This document shows, in pieces, positions 1 through 7,887 of a stretch of DNA of 64,000 bases. The stretch lies in the NCBI GenBank assembly GCA_902594705.1, contig CACJNI010000002.1, positions 124,001 to 188,000 on the forward strand. The letters run 5' to 3'. The translations under genes were made by a program, and so were the position numbers. The notes under the pieces were generated by a model. That model did no database searches, was not told where the DNA came from, and worked only from the letters and a program-made list of their open reading frames with translations. Numbering within the stretch: position 1 is the first letter of the stretch; every line of letters begins with the position of its first letter. This DNA is from an uncultured Pelagibacteraceae bacterium. Its GTDB lineage: Bacteria; Pseudomonadota; Alphaproteobacteria; Pelagibacterales; Pelagibacteraceae.

Positions 1-25
1 GTAGTAAAAATTTTCCAGCTTTCAT
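1..25 (-). CDS. hflC: HflC, first 8 codons only (cut by window edge)
   Basis: Reading leftward from an ATG at 25, the visible codons give MKAGKFLL, and the frame is open to the edge. It begins one base after the hflK stop on the same strand, which is where hflC sits in the hflKC pair. HflC is a membrane SPFH-domain protein that forms a complex with HflK and modulates FtsH. Identity is inferred from position and this short N-terminus only. Confidence 0.6.
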
Positions 26-26
26 T

Positions 27-1118
27 TTAATTTGTCCCTGTTTTTAACTCTTGCAAAGGTAAATATGGTACTACTCCTTCACCTGAATTTTTGTCAATTA
101 TTATTTTATTAATATCAGCCAATACTTCTTCCATAGTCTCAAGATACATCCTTTCTTGAGTTACTTTTTTAGCTTTTGCATACTCATTATAAATTGATAA
201 AAATCTACTTGCTTCTCCTTCTGCCTTAGCAACAACTTCTTTTTTATAAGCTTCTGCTGCTTGTAAAATTTTTGCGGCCTCTCCTCGTGCTCTTGGAATT
301 ACATCATTAGCATATGCTTCTGCTTCGTTCTTAGATCTTTCCATATCTGCCCTAGCTGCTTGGACATCTCTAAATGCATCAATAACTTGGTCTGGCGGAT
401 CGGCTTTTTGAGTTTGTACTTGTGTAATTTGAATTCCACTTGTGTATTCATCTAAAATTTCTTGAATTATTTCTTGAGTATCAGCTTCAATAAGAGATCT
501 TCCTTCTGTAAGAATTGGCTGTATATCAGATCGAGCAATAACCTCTCTCATTGCTGTTTCTGCAGCAGCCTTCACAGTTCCTTCTGGATCTTGAATCTTA
601 AATAAAAAATTGCCTGCATCTTTTATTACCCAAAATACTGAAAAATCTATATTAACGATGTTTTCATCACCTGTTAACATCAGACTTTCTTCTGGAACAT
701 CCGCAACCCCACCTGAAGAAAATCCACTATCTCTTTCTGACCTAAATCCAATATCCATTCGATTAACTTTTGTAACTTTGGGGGTTAATACACTTTCAAT
801 TGGAAAAGGAAGATGATAATTTAATCCAGGTTGTGTAGTTTTGACAAATTTTCCAAATCTTAAAACAACTCCTTGTTCATCCGGTAAAACTCTATAAAGA
901 CCACTTAAAGTCCAAACGATTAAAAGGATTATTAGACCAATTATTATTGGCTTAGCACCACCTTTACCGCCGCCTAAAAATCTATTTATTATTGATTGTA
1001 ATTTACTTATAACTTCATCAATATTTGGTGGAGTAGGACCTTTTCTAAATCCACCATTTCCACTACCACCTCCACCTGGAGGTGTTCCCCATGGGCTTTG
1101 ATTTCTAAAATCACTCAT
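27..1118 (-). CDS. hflK: FtsH modulator HflK (SPFH/prohibitin family)
   Basis: HflK is a single-pass inner-membrane protein that with HflC forms a large periplasmic assembly around the protease FtsH and tunes its access to membrane substrates. The N-terminus is proline- and glycine-rich (residues about 11-30), then one membrane segment (about 57-75), then the SPFH domain starting near RVLPDEQGVVLRFGKF. A charged, alanine-rich helix (about 255-310) follows, as usual for the family. The length of 363 residues is normal. hflC follows by one base. It is divergent from mrp with only 54 bp between the start codons, so both promoters must lie there. ftsH itself is in this window at 29.0-30.9 kb, not adjacent. 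Confidence 0.95.
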   Translation of the reverse strand: MSDFRNQSPWGTPPGGGGSGNGGFRKGPTPPNIDEVISKLQSIINRFLGGGKGGAKPIIIGLIILLIVWTLSGLYRVLPDEQGVVLRFGKFVKTTQPGLNYHLPFPIESVLTPKVTKVNRMDIGFRSERDSGFSSGGVADVPEESLMLTGDENIVNIDFSVFWVIKDAGNFLFKIQDPEGTVKAAAETAMREVIARSDIQPILTEGRSLIEADTQEIIQEILDEYTSGIQITQVQTQKADPPDQVIDAFRDVQAARADMERSKNEAEAYANDVIPRARGEAAKILQAAEAYKKEVVAKAEGEASRFLSIYNEYAKAKKVTQERMYLETMEEVLADINKIIIDKNSGEGVVPYLPLQELKTGTN

Positions 1119-1172
1119 AATACGACACTCTATATAGTGTCTTTATTAGTAAAAACAAGATAATGGTAAATT

Positions 1173-2003
1173 ATGGACGAAAAAAAAGTAGGTTTAAGTG
1201 ACACAACAAAGGCAAAAACTGAGCCAAAAACCTTTAGACGGAACCCAATTGTTGGAACAAAGTTTACAATTGCGATATCAAGTGCAAAAGGAGGGGTAGG
1301 AAAGTCAACATTTGCTTCGAATCTTGCTTTGGCATTAAAAAAAATGGACTTAAGTGTAGGTTTGCTTGACGCAGATATATACGGACCATCATTGCCAAAA
1401 TTATTTTCAATAAATGAAAAGCCTGAAAGTGACGGGCAAAAATTGAAGCCAATTTTAAAATATGGAATTCAATGTATGTCCATAGGATTTTTAACTGAAG
1501 AGCAAACACCAATGATTTGGAGGGGTCCAATGGTAATTTCTGCGATAAAAACTTTTACACAAAAAGTTTTGTGGAAAGATTTAGATTTTTTAATTGTTGA
1601 TATGCCACCAGGGACAGGAGATACACAATTGACTTTTGCTCAAGAAATTAACATGGATGGAGTAATTATTATATCTACACCACAAGAAATAGCCTTACAA
1701 GATGTAAAACGTGGAATAAGGATGTTTGATAAACTTAAAGTAAAAATATTAGGACTTATAGATAATATGAGTCATTTCATTGGAGATGATGGAAAAAAAT
1801 ACGCAATATTTGGTGAGGGTGGCGTAAAAAAGACCGCAGAGGAATTTAAAAAAGATTTTATGGGAGAAATACCAATTGATCCTGAAGTTGGAAAGCAAGG
1901 AGATTTAGGTTCACCAATAGTAGAAAGCAAGCCAGACCACGAGATATCAAAAAAATATTTTAAGTTTGCCGAAAAAATTAAATCAATTTATCTTTTAGAT
2001 TAA
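1173..2003 (+). CDS. mrp: Mrp/NBP35-family P-loop ATPase (Fe-S carrier type), lacking the CxxC
   Basis: This family (Mrp/ApbC/NBP35) binds and transfers Fe-S clusters in an ATP-dependent way in the cytoplasm. The deviant Walker [11 protein letters not shown] is at residues 37-46, the switch [10 protein letters not shown] near 66-75 and [11 protein letters not shown] at 143-153. The MIP18/DUF59 domain found at the N-terminus of many bacterial Mrp proteins is absent; only about 30 polar residues precede the P-loop. After NMSHF (198-202), where most members have a CxxC that bridges the dimer's cluster, this protein reads [15 protein letters not shown], with no cysteine. The only cysteine I see is C101. 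The 3' end overlaps the convergent thyX by 26 bp. Confidence 0.93.
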   Translation: MDEKKVGLSDTTKAKTEPKTFRRNPIVGTKFTIAISSAKGGVGKSTFASNLALALKKMDLSVGLLDADIYGPSLPKLFSINEKPESDGQKLKPILKYGIQCMSIGFLTEEQTPMIWRGPMVISAIKTFTQKVLWKDLDFLIVDMPPGTGDTQLTFAQEINMDGVIIISTPQEIALQDVKRGIRMFDKLKVKILGLIDNMSHFIGDDGKKYAIFGEGGVKKTAEEFKKDFMGEIPIDPEVGKQGDLGSPIVESKPDHEISKKYFKFAEKIKSIYLLD

Positions 2004-2925
2004 AAGCTTCCATAAGCTCGTTCCATTCTCTTTTCGATAAACCTGTGTCATTGATAGAAACATTTTCACCTTTTATAAGTTTTTGAATAATAACTTTTCC
2101 TTTTGCAGAAACTTCTGTTCCACCAACCCTATAATCCATAAACGCTTCATAAGTTATTGGTACCCATTTTTTAACAGTATCAAGCATAGCATCTGCGTAA
2201 GCTCTAATTTCGTACTGAGCATGATGATCTGCTCTGAGTCTCAAAAAATTCATCAGATTTAATAAATCTGTTTTCCAATACCATTGAGTGTAAGTATTTA
2301 GTGTTAAGTTCATTCTAGCAAGCTCTCTTGCTAAACCTACAGCATTTTCATCTATAGTTGATCCATCATATCTTTCATTAAGCATAGTTTCATAATTATT
2401 ATAAGTTTGTTCAGCATCTCCTTTTAATAAATTCAAAACTTTTTTTGCTTTTTCTCCATCTAAAATATCACCTCTACCTTGTCTATTACTTTGTGATTGA
2501 GCAGCAAGATGTTGAGGCTCAGGTAGATAAAATTCTTTATCTAAAATCGAATATCTTGCTGAGTATTCATTTACATTCGCTGTTCTATGTCTAATCCATT
2601 GTCTTGCTATAAATATAGGTAGCTTTACATGATATTTTATTTCACACATTTCAAAAGGAGTACTATGCCAATGTCTCATTAAATATTTGATTAAACCGGA
2701 GTCAGTGGAAACTTTTTTTGTACCTTTTCCATAAGAAACTCTTGCTGATTGAACTACAGAGGTATCATCACCCATATAGTCAACAACTCTTATAAAACCA
2801 TGGTCTAATATTGGAATTGCATCGTACAGAATTTTTTCAAGTTCTGGTGCTGTCACTCTTTTTGTTGAATTTTGCTGAGATTGTTGGTCTTTTATTTCTT
2901 TTATTTGTTCGTCGGTTAACTTCAT
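1978..2925 (-). CDS. thyX: Flavin-dependent thymidylate synthase ThyX
   Basis: ThyX makes dTMP from dUMP using methylene-tetrahydrofolate, with FAD/NADPH as reductant. The family signature RHRxxxxNExSxRY is present as [14 protein letters not shown] at residues 112-125. At 315 residues it is longer than the compact 220-250-residue enzymes; the extra length is a polar N-terminal stretch (1-35) and an insertion around 150-190, both common in alphaproteobacterial ThyX. The ATG at 2925 is followed by no better internal start. It overlaps the end of mrp (convergent) by 26 bp and diverges from the tmRNA gene. The use of ThyX links dTMP synthesis to the folate genes elsewhere in the window (folP, MTHFS). 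Confidence 0.96.
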   Translation of the reverse strand: MKLTDEQIKEIKDQQSQQNSTKRVTAPELEKILYDAIPILDHGFIRVVDYMGDDTSVVQSARVSYGKGTKKVSTDSGLIKYLMRHWHSTPFEMCEIKYHVKLPIFIARQWIRHRTANVNEYSARYSILDKEFYLPEPQHLAAQSQSNRQGRGDILDGEKAKKVLNLLKGDAEQTYNNYETMLNERYDGSTIDENAVGLARELARMNLTLNTYTQWYWKTDLLNLMNFLRLRADHHAQYEIRAYADAMLDTVKKWVPITYEAFMDYRVGGTEVSAKGKVIIQKLIKGENVSINDTGLSKREWNELMEAFNLKDKLI

Positions 2926-2935
2926 GAATAATTTA

Positions 2936-2963
2936 TTGAATCTATTGAATTTGGTTTTATATT
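2936..2963 (+). promoter_or_regulatory. Candidate promoter of the tmRNA gene
   Basis: A -35-like TTGAAT (2936-2941) and a -10-like TATATT (2958-2963) are 16 bp apart, placing a start near 2970, just before the acceptor piece of the tmRNA. In such AT-rich DNA matches of this quality arise by chance, so this rests mainly on position. Confidence 0.35.
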
Positions 2964-2969
2964 ATTAAT

Positions 2970-3235
2970 GTTGGTTTTCCAACTATGACGATAAACGAAT
3001 TTCGTAATAACCATTACGGACGTGGGGGCAGTACCCACCACCTCCACCATTTTCAACTTATGGGGGTGAATTAGGATCGACGGATGACTAAAAGTTATTC
3101 TTTCGTTCGGTATTGTTCCGCCGTGAAGGGCTAATTTATAAATGCTAACGAAAGTTACGCACTTGCAGCTTAATTAATTTATTAATTAAGTTACGGGGTT
3201 TGGGGCACCTGGCAACAGAACGCCCCTTAATAAAT
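2970..3235 (+). ncRNA. ssrA: tmRNA (SsrA), two-piece circularly permuted form
   Basis: The tmRNA rescues stalled ribosomes by adding a degradation tag. The order is reversed relative to one-piece tmRNA: the acceptor piece comes first and ends in CCA at 3047-3049; after a 12-nt spacer the coding piece begins with GGGGGTG at 3062-3068. These 7 bases pair with CACCTCC (3039-3045) to form the acceptor stem with one G-U pair. The T-arm is the odd alphaproteobacterial type (gtggg, loop ggcagta, cccac). The tag frame starts at 3144 and reads ANESYALAA, then TAA at 3171-3173. A GC-rich pseudoknot-like segment (3194-3226) closes the coding piece. The outer limits are approximate. It diverges from thyX and converges on tRNA-Leu. 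Confidence 0.93.
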
Positions 3236-3244
3236 ATTTGTTTT

Positions 3245-3330
3245 TGGTGCGGTCAGAGAGACTCGAACTCTCATGGGCTAGGCCCACACGGCCCTCAACC
3301 GTGCCTGTCTACCAGTTTCAGCATGACCGC
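3245..3330 (-). tRNA. tRNA-Leu(GAG)
   Basis: Read on the minus strand it folds with acceptor stem GCGGTCA/TGACCGC, anticodon stem CACGG/CCGTG and loop TTGAGGG, so the anticodon is GAG (leucine CUC/CUU). A long variable arm (tgggcctagccca) confirms a class II tRNA. The 3' CCA is encoded (3245-3247). The length is 86 nt. It converges on the tmRNA gene and diverges from nadA. Confidence 0.96.
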
Positions 3331-3388
3331 ATGTTATGCGGCAGATTAAATGAATGACAATTCTATTTCAAGTTGATAAGTTTTTTTT

Positions 3389-4378
3389 ATGGAATTTACT
3401 AGTGAAATAAAAAAAGCAACAAGCTCAATTTATAACAAAGTATCAAAAAAAATTCCGGAGATAGAATGGGCTACACATGCACCTTACATTTATAAAATTA
3501 ATAAATTAAAGAAAGAGAAGAACGCAGTAATTCTTGCCCACAATTATCAAACGCCAGAAATTTATCACGGTATTTCAGATTTTTCTGCGGACTCTTTGGC
3601 ATTAGCTGTAGAGGCTGCAAAAACAAAAGCGGATATAATTGTCATGTGTGGGGTTCATTTTATGGCTGAAACTGCAAAATTAATGAGCCCTGAAAAAAAA
3701 GTTTTATTACCAGATATGAAGGCAGGCTGTTCACTGTCTTCGTCTATAACAGGCGATGATGTTAGAAATCTAAAAAAACAATATCCTGGTGTTCCAGTGG
3801 TCTCGTATGTAAATACATCTGCTGATGTTAAGGCTGAAACTGATGTTTGCTGTACATCTGCGAATGCAGTAAAAATTGTAGAATCATTGGGAGTAAAAAA
3901 AGTTATATTTTTACCTGATGATTTTTTAGCAAAATATGTAGCATCTCAAACTGATATAGAAATTATTTCTTGGAAGGGAACTTGTGAAGTGCATGAACAA
4001 TTCAATGATCAAGAAATTAATGATATTAGAAAAGCTAATCCAGGTATAAAAATAATAGCCCATCCAGAATGTCCACCTGATGTGATACAAGCATCTGATT
4101 TTGCAGGTTCTACAAGTGGAATGATTAAATATGTAAGAGATAATCAACCAGAAAAAGTCATGATGGTTACAGAATGCTCAATGAGCGATAACGTACAAAT
4201 TGATAACCCAAATGTTGAATTTATTAGACCATGTAATCTTTGTCCTCATATGAAGAGAATAACTTTGCCTAAAATATTAGATTGTTTGGAAAATGAAACT
4301 AACGAATTAATGATGGACAATGAGACAATCGAAAAAGCAAGAAAATCTGTAGAGAGAATGGCAGAAATAGGCAGATAA
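3389..4378 (+). CDS. nadA: Quinolinate synthase NadA
   Basis: NadA condenses iminoaspartate with dihydroxyacetone phosphate to quinolinate in de novo NAD synthesis and carries a [4Fe-4S] cluster. Candidate ligands are C87 (VMCGVHFMAETAKLM), C199 (WKGTCEVHE) and the CNLC pair at 282-285. The three repeated sub-domains expected for NadA can be followed (HNYQ near 51, PDMKAGCSL near 108, HPECPPDV near 225). At 329 residues it is a normal length. nadC follows after 5 bp. No L-aspartate oxidase (nadB) or aspartate dehydrogenase gene is next to it, so the iminoaspartate source lies elsewhere. Confidence 0.97.
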   Translation: MEFTSEIKKATSSIYNKVSKKIPEIEWATHAPYIYKINKLKKEKNAVILAHNYQTPEIYHGISDFSADSLALAVEAAKTKADIIVMCGVHFMAETAKLMSPEKKVLLPDMKAGCSLSSSITGDDVRNLKKQYPGVPVVSYVNTSADVKAETDVCCTSANAVKIVESLGVKKVIFLPDDFLAKYVASQTDIEIISWKGTCEVHEQFNDQEINDIRKANPGIKIIAHPECPPDVIQASDFAGSTSGMIKYVRDNQPEKVMMVTECSMSDNVQIDNPNVEFIRPCNLCPHMKRITLPKILDCLENETNELMMDNETIEKARKSVERMAEIGR

Positions 4379-4383
4379 AATCT

Positions 4384-5220
4384 GTGTCTAAAATTCAATT
4401 AAGTAAAAATTTTATAAAATCATCATGTAAATTGGCTTTGAATGAGGACTTATATCCATCAGGAGATATTACTTCAGAACTAATTGACAAAAATATTAAA
4501 AAAAAAGTAAAAATTATATGTAACCAAAATGGAATTTTAGGTGGTATAGAGTTTGCCAAAGAGACCTTTAAATTACTAGATAAAAAAATAAATTTTAAAA
4601 ATAAAAAAAAAGATGGATCTCGAATTAAAAAAGGTGAGGTAGTCGCTACTATTGATGGCAACCTAAGAAATATTTTAATTGGTGAAAGAGTGGCGTTAAA
4701 TTTTGTTTCTCATATTTCTGGAATAGCAACAAAAACAAATATGTTTGTAAAAAAAGTTAGAAAAAAAACTAAAATATGCTGCACAAGAAAAACGATCCCA
4801 AATCTTAGAGTAATCCAAAAATATGCTATAAAATTAGGTGGTGGAACAAACCACAGATTTAACTTAAGTGATGAATACTTAATAAAGGATAACCATATAA
4901 GTTCTGAAAAAAATTTTGAAAATTTAATTCAAAGAGCCATTAAAAAGAAGGGAAGAAAAAAAATTACAGTTGAGGTTGATAATTTATCTCAGTTAAAGAG
5001 AATATTAGGTCTTAAATTTGATAGGATTTTATTAGATAATATGAGTTCAAAAAATTTAAAAAAAGCAGTCAAAATGTCTAGGAAATTTTATGAAACTGAA
5101 GCATCAGGAGGAATTAACTTACAGAATGTTAAAAATGTCTCATCTACTGGTGTAGATAGAATTTCCATAGGATCCTTAACTCACTCAATTGATGCATTAG
5201 ACTTAAAATTGGAAATCTAA
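4384..5220 (+). CDS. nadC: Nicotinate-nucleotide pyrophosphorylase (carboxylating) NadC
   Basis: NadC turns quinolinate and PRPP into nicotinate mononucleotide with loss of CO2. Recognisable parts are EDLYPSGDITSE near the N-terminus, the CTRKTIPNLRVIQKYA active-site stretch, GGGTNHRFNLSDEYLIKDNH, and the C-terminal barrel strands with EVDN and SGGINLQNV. At 278 residues it is the typical length. The start is GTG at 4384, 5 bp behind nadA; no ATG lies close by in frame, and the first residues match the family. The two genes form a nadAC unit. It converges with ppdK, leaving 9 bp between the two stops. Confidence 0.97.
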   Translation: MSKIQLSKNFIKSSCKLALNEDLYPSGDITSELIDKNIKKKVKIICNQNGILGGIEFAKETFKLLDKKINFKNKKKDGSRIKKGEVVATIDGNLRNILIGERVALNFVSHISGIATKTNMFVKKVRKKTKICCTRKTIPNLRVIQKYAIKLGGGTNHRFNLSDEYLIKDNHISSEKNFENLIQRAIKKKGRKKITVEVDNLSQLKRILGLKFDRILLDNMSSKNLKKAVKMSRKFYETEASGGINLQNVKNVSSTGVDRISIGSLTHSIDALDLKLEI

Positions 5221-5229
5221 AATTTAATT

Positions 5230-7887
5230 TTATTTTTTTAATTGAGCTTGAGCAGCAGCCAGTCTTGCAATAGGTACTCTATAAGGTGAACAGGATACAT
5301 AATCTAAACCTGCACGTGCACAAAAGTCGATGCTTTTCGGATCACCTCCATGTTCGCCACATATGCCGAGTTTGATTTTTTTGTTAATTTTTCTACCTTT
5401 TTTTGTTGCTATTTCTATCAAATCTCCAACTCCGTCGTCTATAGAAACAAATGGATCAATATCGAAAATTTTATTATCAATATAATCATTTAAAAACTTA
5501 CCACTATCATCTCTGCTAATGCCAAAAGTTGTTTGTGTTAAGTCATTTGTTCCAAAACTAAAGAATTCTGCATGTCTAGATATATCATCTGCTTTGATTG
5601 CTGCTCTTGGGAGCTCAATCATTGTACCCACTAAAAAATTTAGTTTTGTTTTAGTTTTGTTTTCAACTTCTTTTGCAACTCTAATTACTAAATCTTTCAT
5701 TATTTTTATTTCTGCTTCAGTAGATACCAAAGGTATCATGATCTCCGGAATAATAGATTTTATCTTGAGTTTTTTACATTCAACTAAAGCATGAAAAATC
5801 GCAGTGCACTGCATCTCATATATCTCTGGGAATGATATACCTAATCTACAACCTCTATGACCGAGCATTGGATTTTGTTCATGAAGTTCTGTTATTCTAC
5901 CCTCTAATTCTGAACTTTTGATGTTTAAAGCATTTGCTACATCGCTAATTTCTTTTTGATTTTTCGGTAAAAATTCATGAAGCGGTGGATCTAATAATCT
6001 AACTGTAACAGGTAGTCCATTCATAATTTTAAAGATATCAATAAAATCCTTTTTTTGAAAAGGAAGTAGTTTGTTTAGAGCCCTAGCCCTATCTTCTTTT
6101 GATTTTGATAAAATCATTTCTCTTACAGATAAAATTCTCTCTTCATCAAAAAACATATGTTCCGTTCTACAAAGACCTATTCCTTCAGCTCCAAATTCTC
6201 TAGCAGTTTTACTATCAAGAGGTGTTTCAGAGTTAGTTCTAATTTTTAGTTTTCTAAATTTATCAGCCCAACTCATAAGTTTAGAAAAATCTCCCGAAAT
6301 TTCAGGTTTAACAGTTTTAACTTCTCCTTTTATAATTCTACCAGTTGATCCATCAATTGTAATTAAATCGCCTTCTTTAACTTCATTATTTTTTGTTTTA
6401 AAAATTTTATTTTGGTAATCTATTTCTATTTCGCTTGAGCCAGATACACAAGGCCTACCCATTCCTCTTGCAACTACTGCGGCATGGCTAGTCATTCCCC
6501 CTCTTGCAGTAAGAATTCCTTTAGCTGCATGCATTCCATTTATATCCTCAGGTGATGTTTCTACTCTTACTAGGATTGTATTTTGCATCATTCCATTTAA
6601 TCTTTCAGCCTCATCAGATGTAAAAACTACTTTTCCACTAGCTGCTCCGGGCGAAGCTGGAAGGCCTTTGGCTATTACTTCTAAATTCGCTGTTTCATCT
6701 AAAGTTGGGTGAAGCAATGTATCTAATGAATTTGGTTGTACTCTAAGTACAGCCTCTTTTTTTGTGATGAGTTTTTCTCTTTCCATGTCGACAGCAATTT
6801 TGACTGATGATTTTGCAGTTCTTTTTCCTGATCTAGTTTGCAACATCCACAACTTATTATTTTCGACCGTGAACTCCACATCCTGCATATCTTTATAATG
6901 TTTCTCCAGTTTTGTAAGAATATTTTTTAGATTTTTGTAAACTCTCGGCATAGACTCTTCCATCGAAAGAAATGTTTCTTTTGCATCTTTTCTAGCTTTT
7001 TTAGTTATATGTTGGGGCGTCCTTGTTCCTGCAACAACATCTTCTCCTTGAGCATTTATTAAGTATTCGCCATAGATTTCATTTATTCCATTGGATGGAT
7101 TACGTGTAAATACAACACCTGTCGCACAATCATCACCCATATTGCCAAAAACCATAGACTGAATATTTACTGCAGTTCCCCACTCTGACGGAATATGATT
7201 TAATTTTCTATAGACCTTTGCTCTATTACTCTCCCATGACAAAAAGACTGCACTAATTGCACCTAGTAATTGTTCATTAATATTTTGAGGAAAATTTTTT
7301 TTTGTTTTTTCTTTTACAATATTTTTAAAATCTTTAATCAGTCCATCCCAATCATCTTCATTTAAATCAGTGTCTAGCAAAACACCTTTTGTAAGTTTGT
7401 AATTTTCAATTAATTCTTCAAAATTATAACTTTCAACACCCATAACAACATTTGCATACATTTGTATAAATCTTCTATAACTATCTTTTGCAAATCTAAT
7501 ATTTGATGTTTTATTTGCTAAAGCAATCACAGTTTTGTCATTTAGTCCAAGATTTAAAATAGTATCCATCATTCCTGGCATGGATACTCTTGCGCCAGAT
7601 CTTACAGATAATAATAAAGGATTTTTCAAATCTCCAAATTTTTTACCAGAATCTTTTTCAATATTTTTTAATTCTTTATTTATTTCATTTATGATTTTAG
7701 GCTTTAATTTCTTTTTATTTTTATAAAATAAATCACAAACTTCAGTAGAAATCGTAAATCCAGGTGGGACAGGTAAACCCATCCTTCCCATTTCTGATAA
7801 ATTTGCACCTTTGCCTCCTAAAATATATTTTGGGTTTTTTAATTTTTTTGTATCTTTAGATTTAAAATTAAATACTAATTTTGGCAT
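5230..7887 (-). CDS. ppdK: Pyruvate, phosphate dikinase
   Basis: PPDK interconverts pyruvate + ATP + Pi and PEP + AMP + PPi. The 885 residues carry the three expected parts: an N-terminal ATP-grasp domain (GGKGANLSEMGRMGLPVPPG, SVRSGARVSMPGMMDT), the swivelling phospho-histidine domain with GGMTSHAAVVARGMGRPC (His near residue 463), and the C-terminal PEP/pyruvate barrel (GTEHMFF-type region near 575, GTNDLTQTTFGISRDD, CGEHGGDP). It starts directly after the glyS stop (no spacer), so it is probably cotranscribed with sppA-like, glyQ and glyS. Together with the aldolase/pgk/gap cluster it suggests PEP is formed from pyruvate for gluconeogenesis, or pyruvate from PEP without pyruvate kinase. 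Confidence 0.98.
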   Translation of the reverse strand: MPKLVFNFKSKDTKKLKNPKYILGGKGANLSEMGRMGLPVPPGFTISTEVCDLFYKNKKKLKPKIINEINKELKNIEKDSGKKFGDLKNPLLLSVRSGARVSMPGMMDTILNLGLNDKTVIALANKTSNIRFAKDSYRRFIQMYANVVMGVESYNFEELIENYKLTKGVLLDTDLNEDDWDGLIKDFKNIVKEKTKKNFPQNINEQLLGAISAVFLSWESNRAKVYRKLNHIPSEWGTAVNIQSMVFGNMGDDCATGVVFTRNPSNGINEIYGEYLINAQGEDVVAGTRTPQHITKKARKDAKETFLSMEESMPRVYKNLKNILTKLEKHYKDMQDVEFTVENNKLWMLQTRSGKRTAKSSVKIAVDMEREKLITKKEAVLRVQPNSLDTLLHPTLDETANLEVIAKGLPASPGAASGKVVFTSDEAERLNGMMQNTILVRVETSPEDINGMHAAKGILTARGGMTSHAAVVARGMGRPCVSGSSEIEIDYQNKIFKTKNNEVKEGDLITIDGSTGRIIKGEVKTVKPEISGDFSKLMSWADKFRKLKIRTNSETPLDSKTAREFGAEGIGLCRTEHMFFDEERILSVREMILSKSKEDRARALNKLLPFQKKDFIDIFKIMNGLPVTVRLLDPPLHEFLPKNQKEISDVANALNIKSSELEGRITELHEQNPMLGHRGCRLGISFPEIYEMQCTAIFHALVECKKLKIKSIIPEIMIPLVSTEAEIKIMKDLVIRVAKEVENKTKTKLNFLVGTMIELPRAAIKADDISRHAEFFSFGTNDLTQTTFGISRDDSGKFLNDYIDNKIFDIDPFVSIDDGVGDLIEIATKKGRKINKKIKLGICGEHGGDPKSIDFCARAGLDYVSCSPYRVPIARLAAAQAQLKK

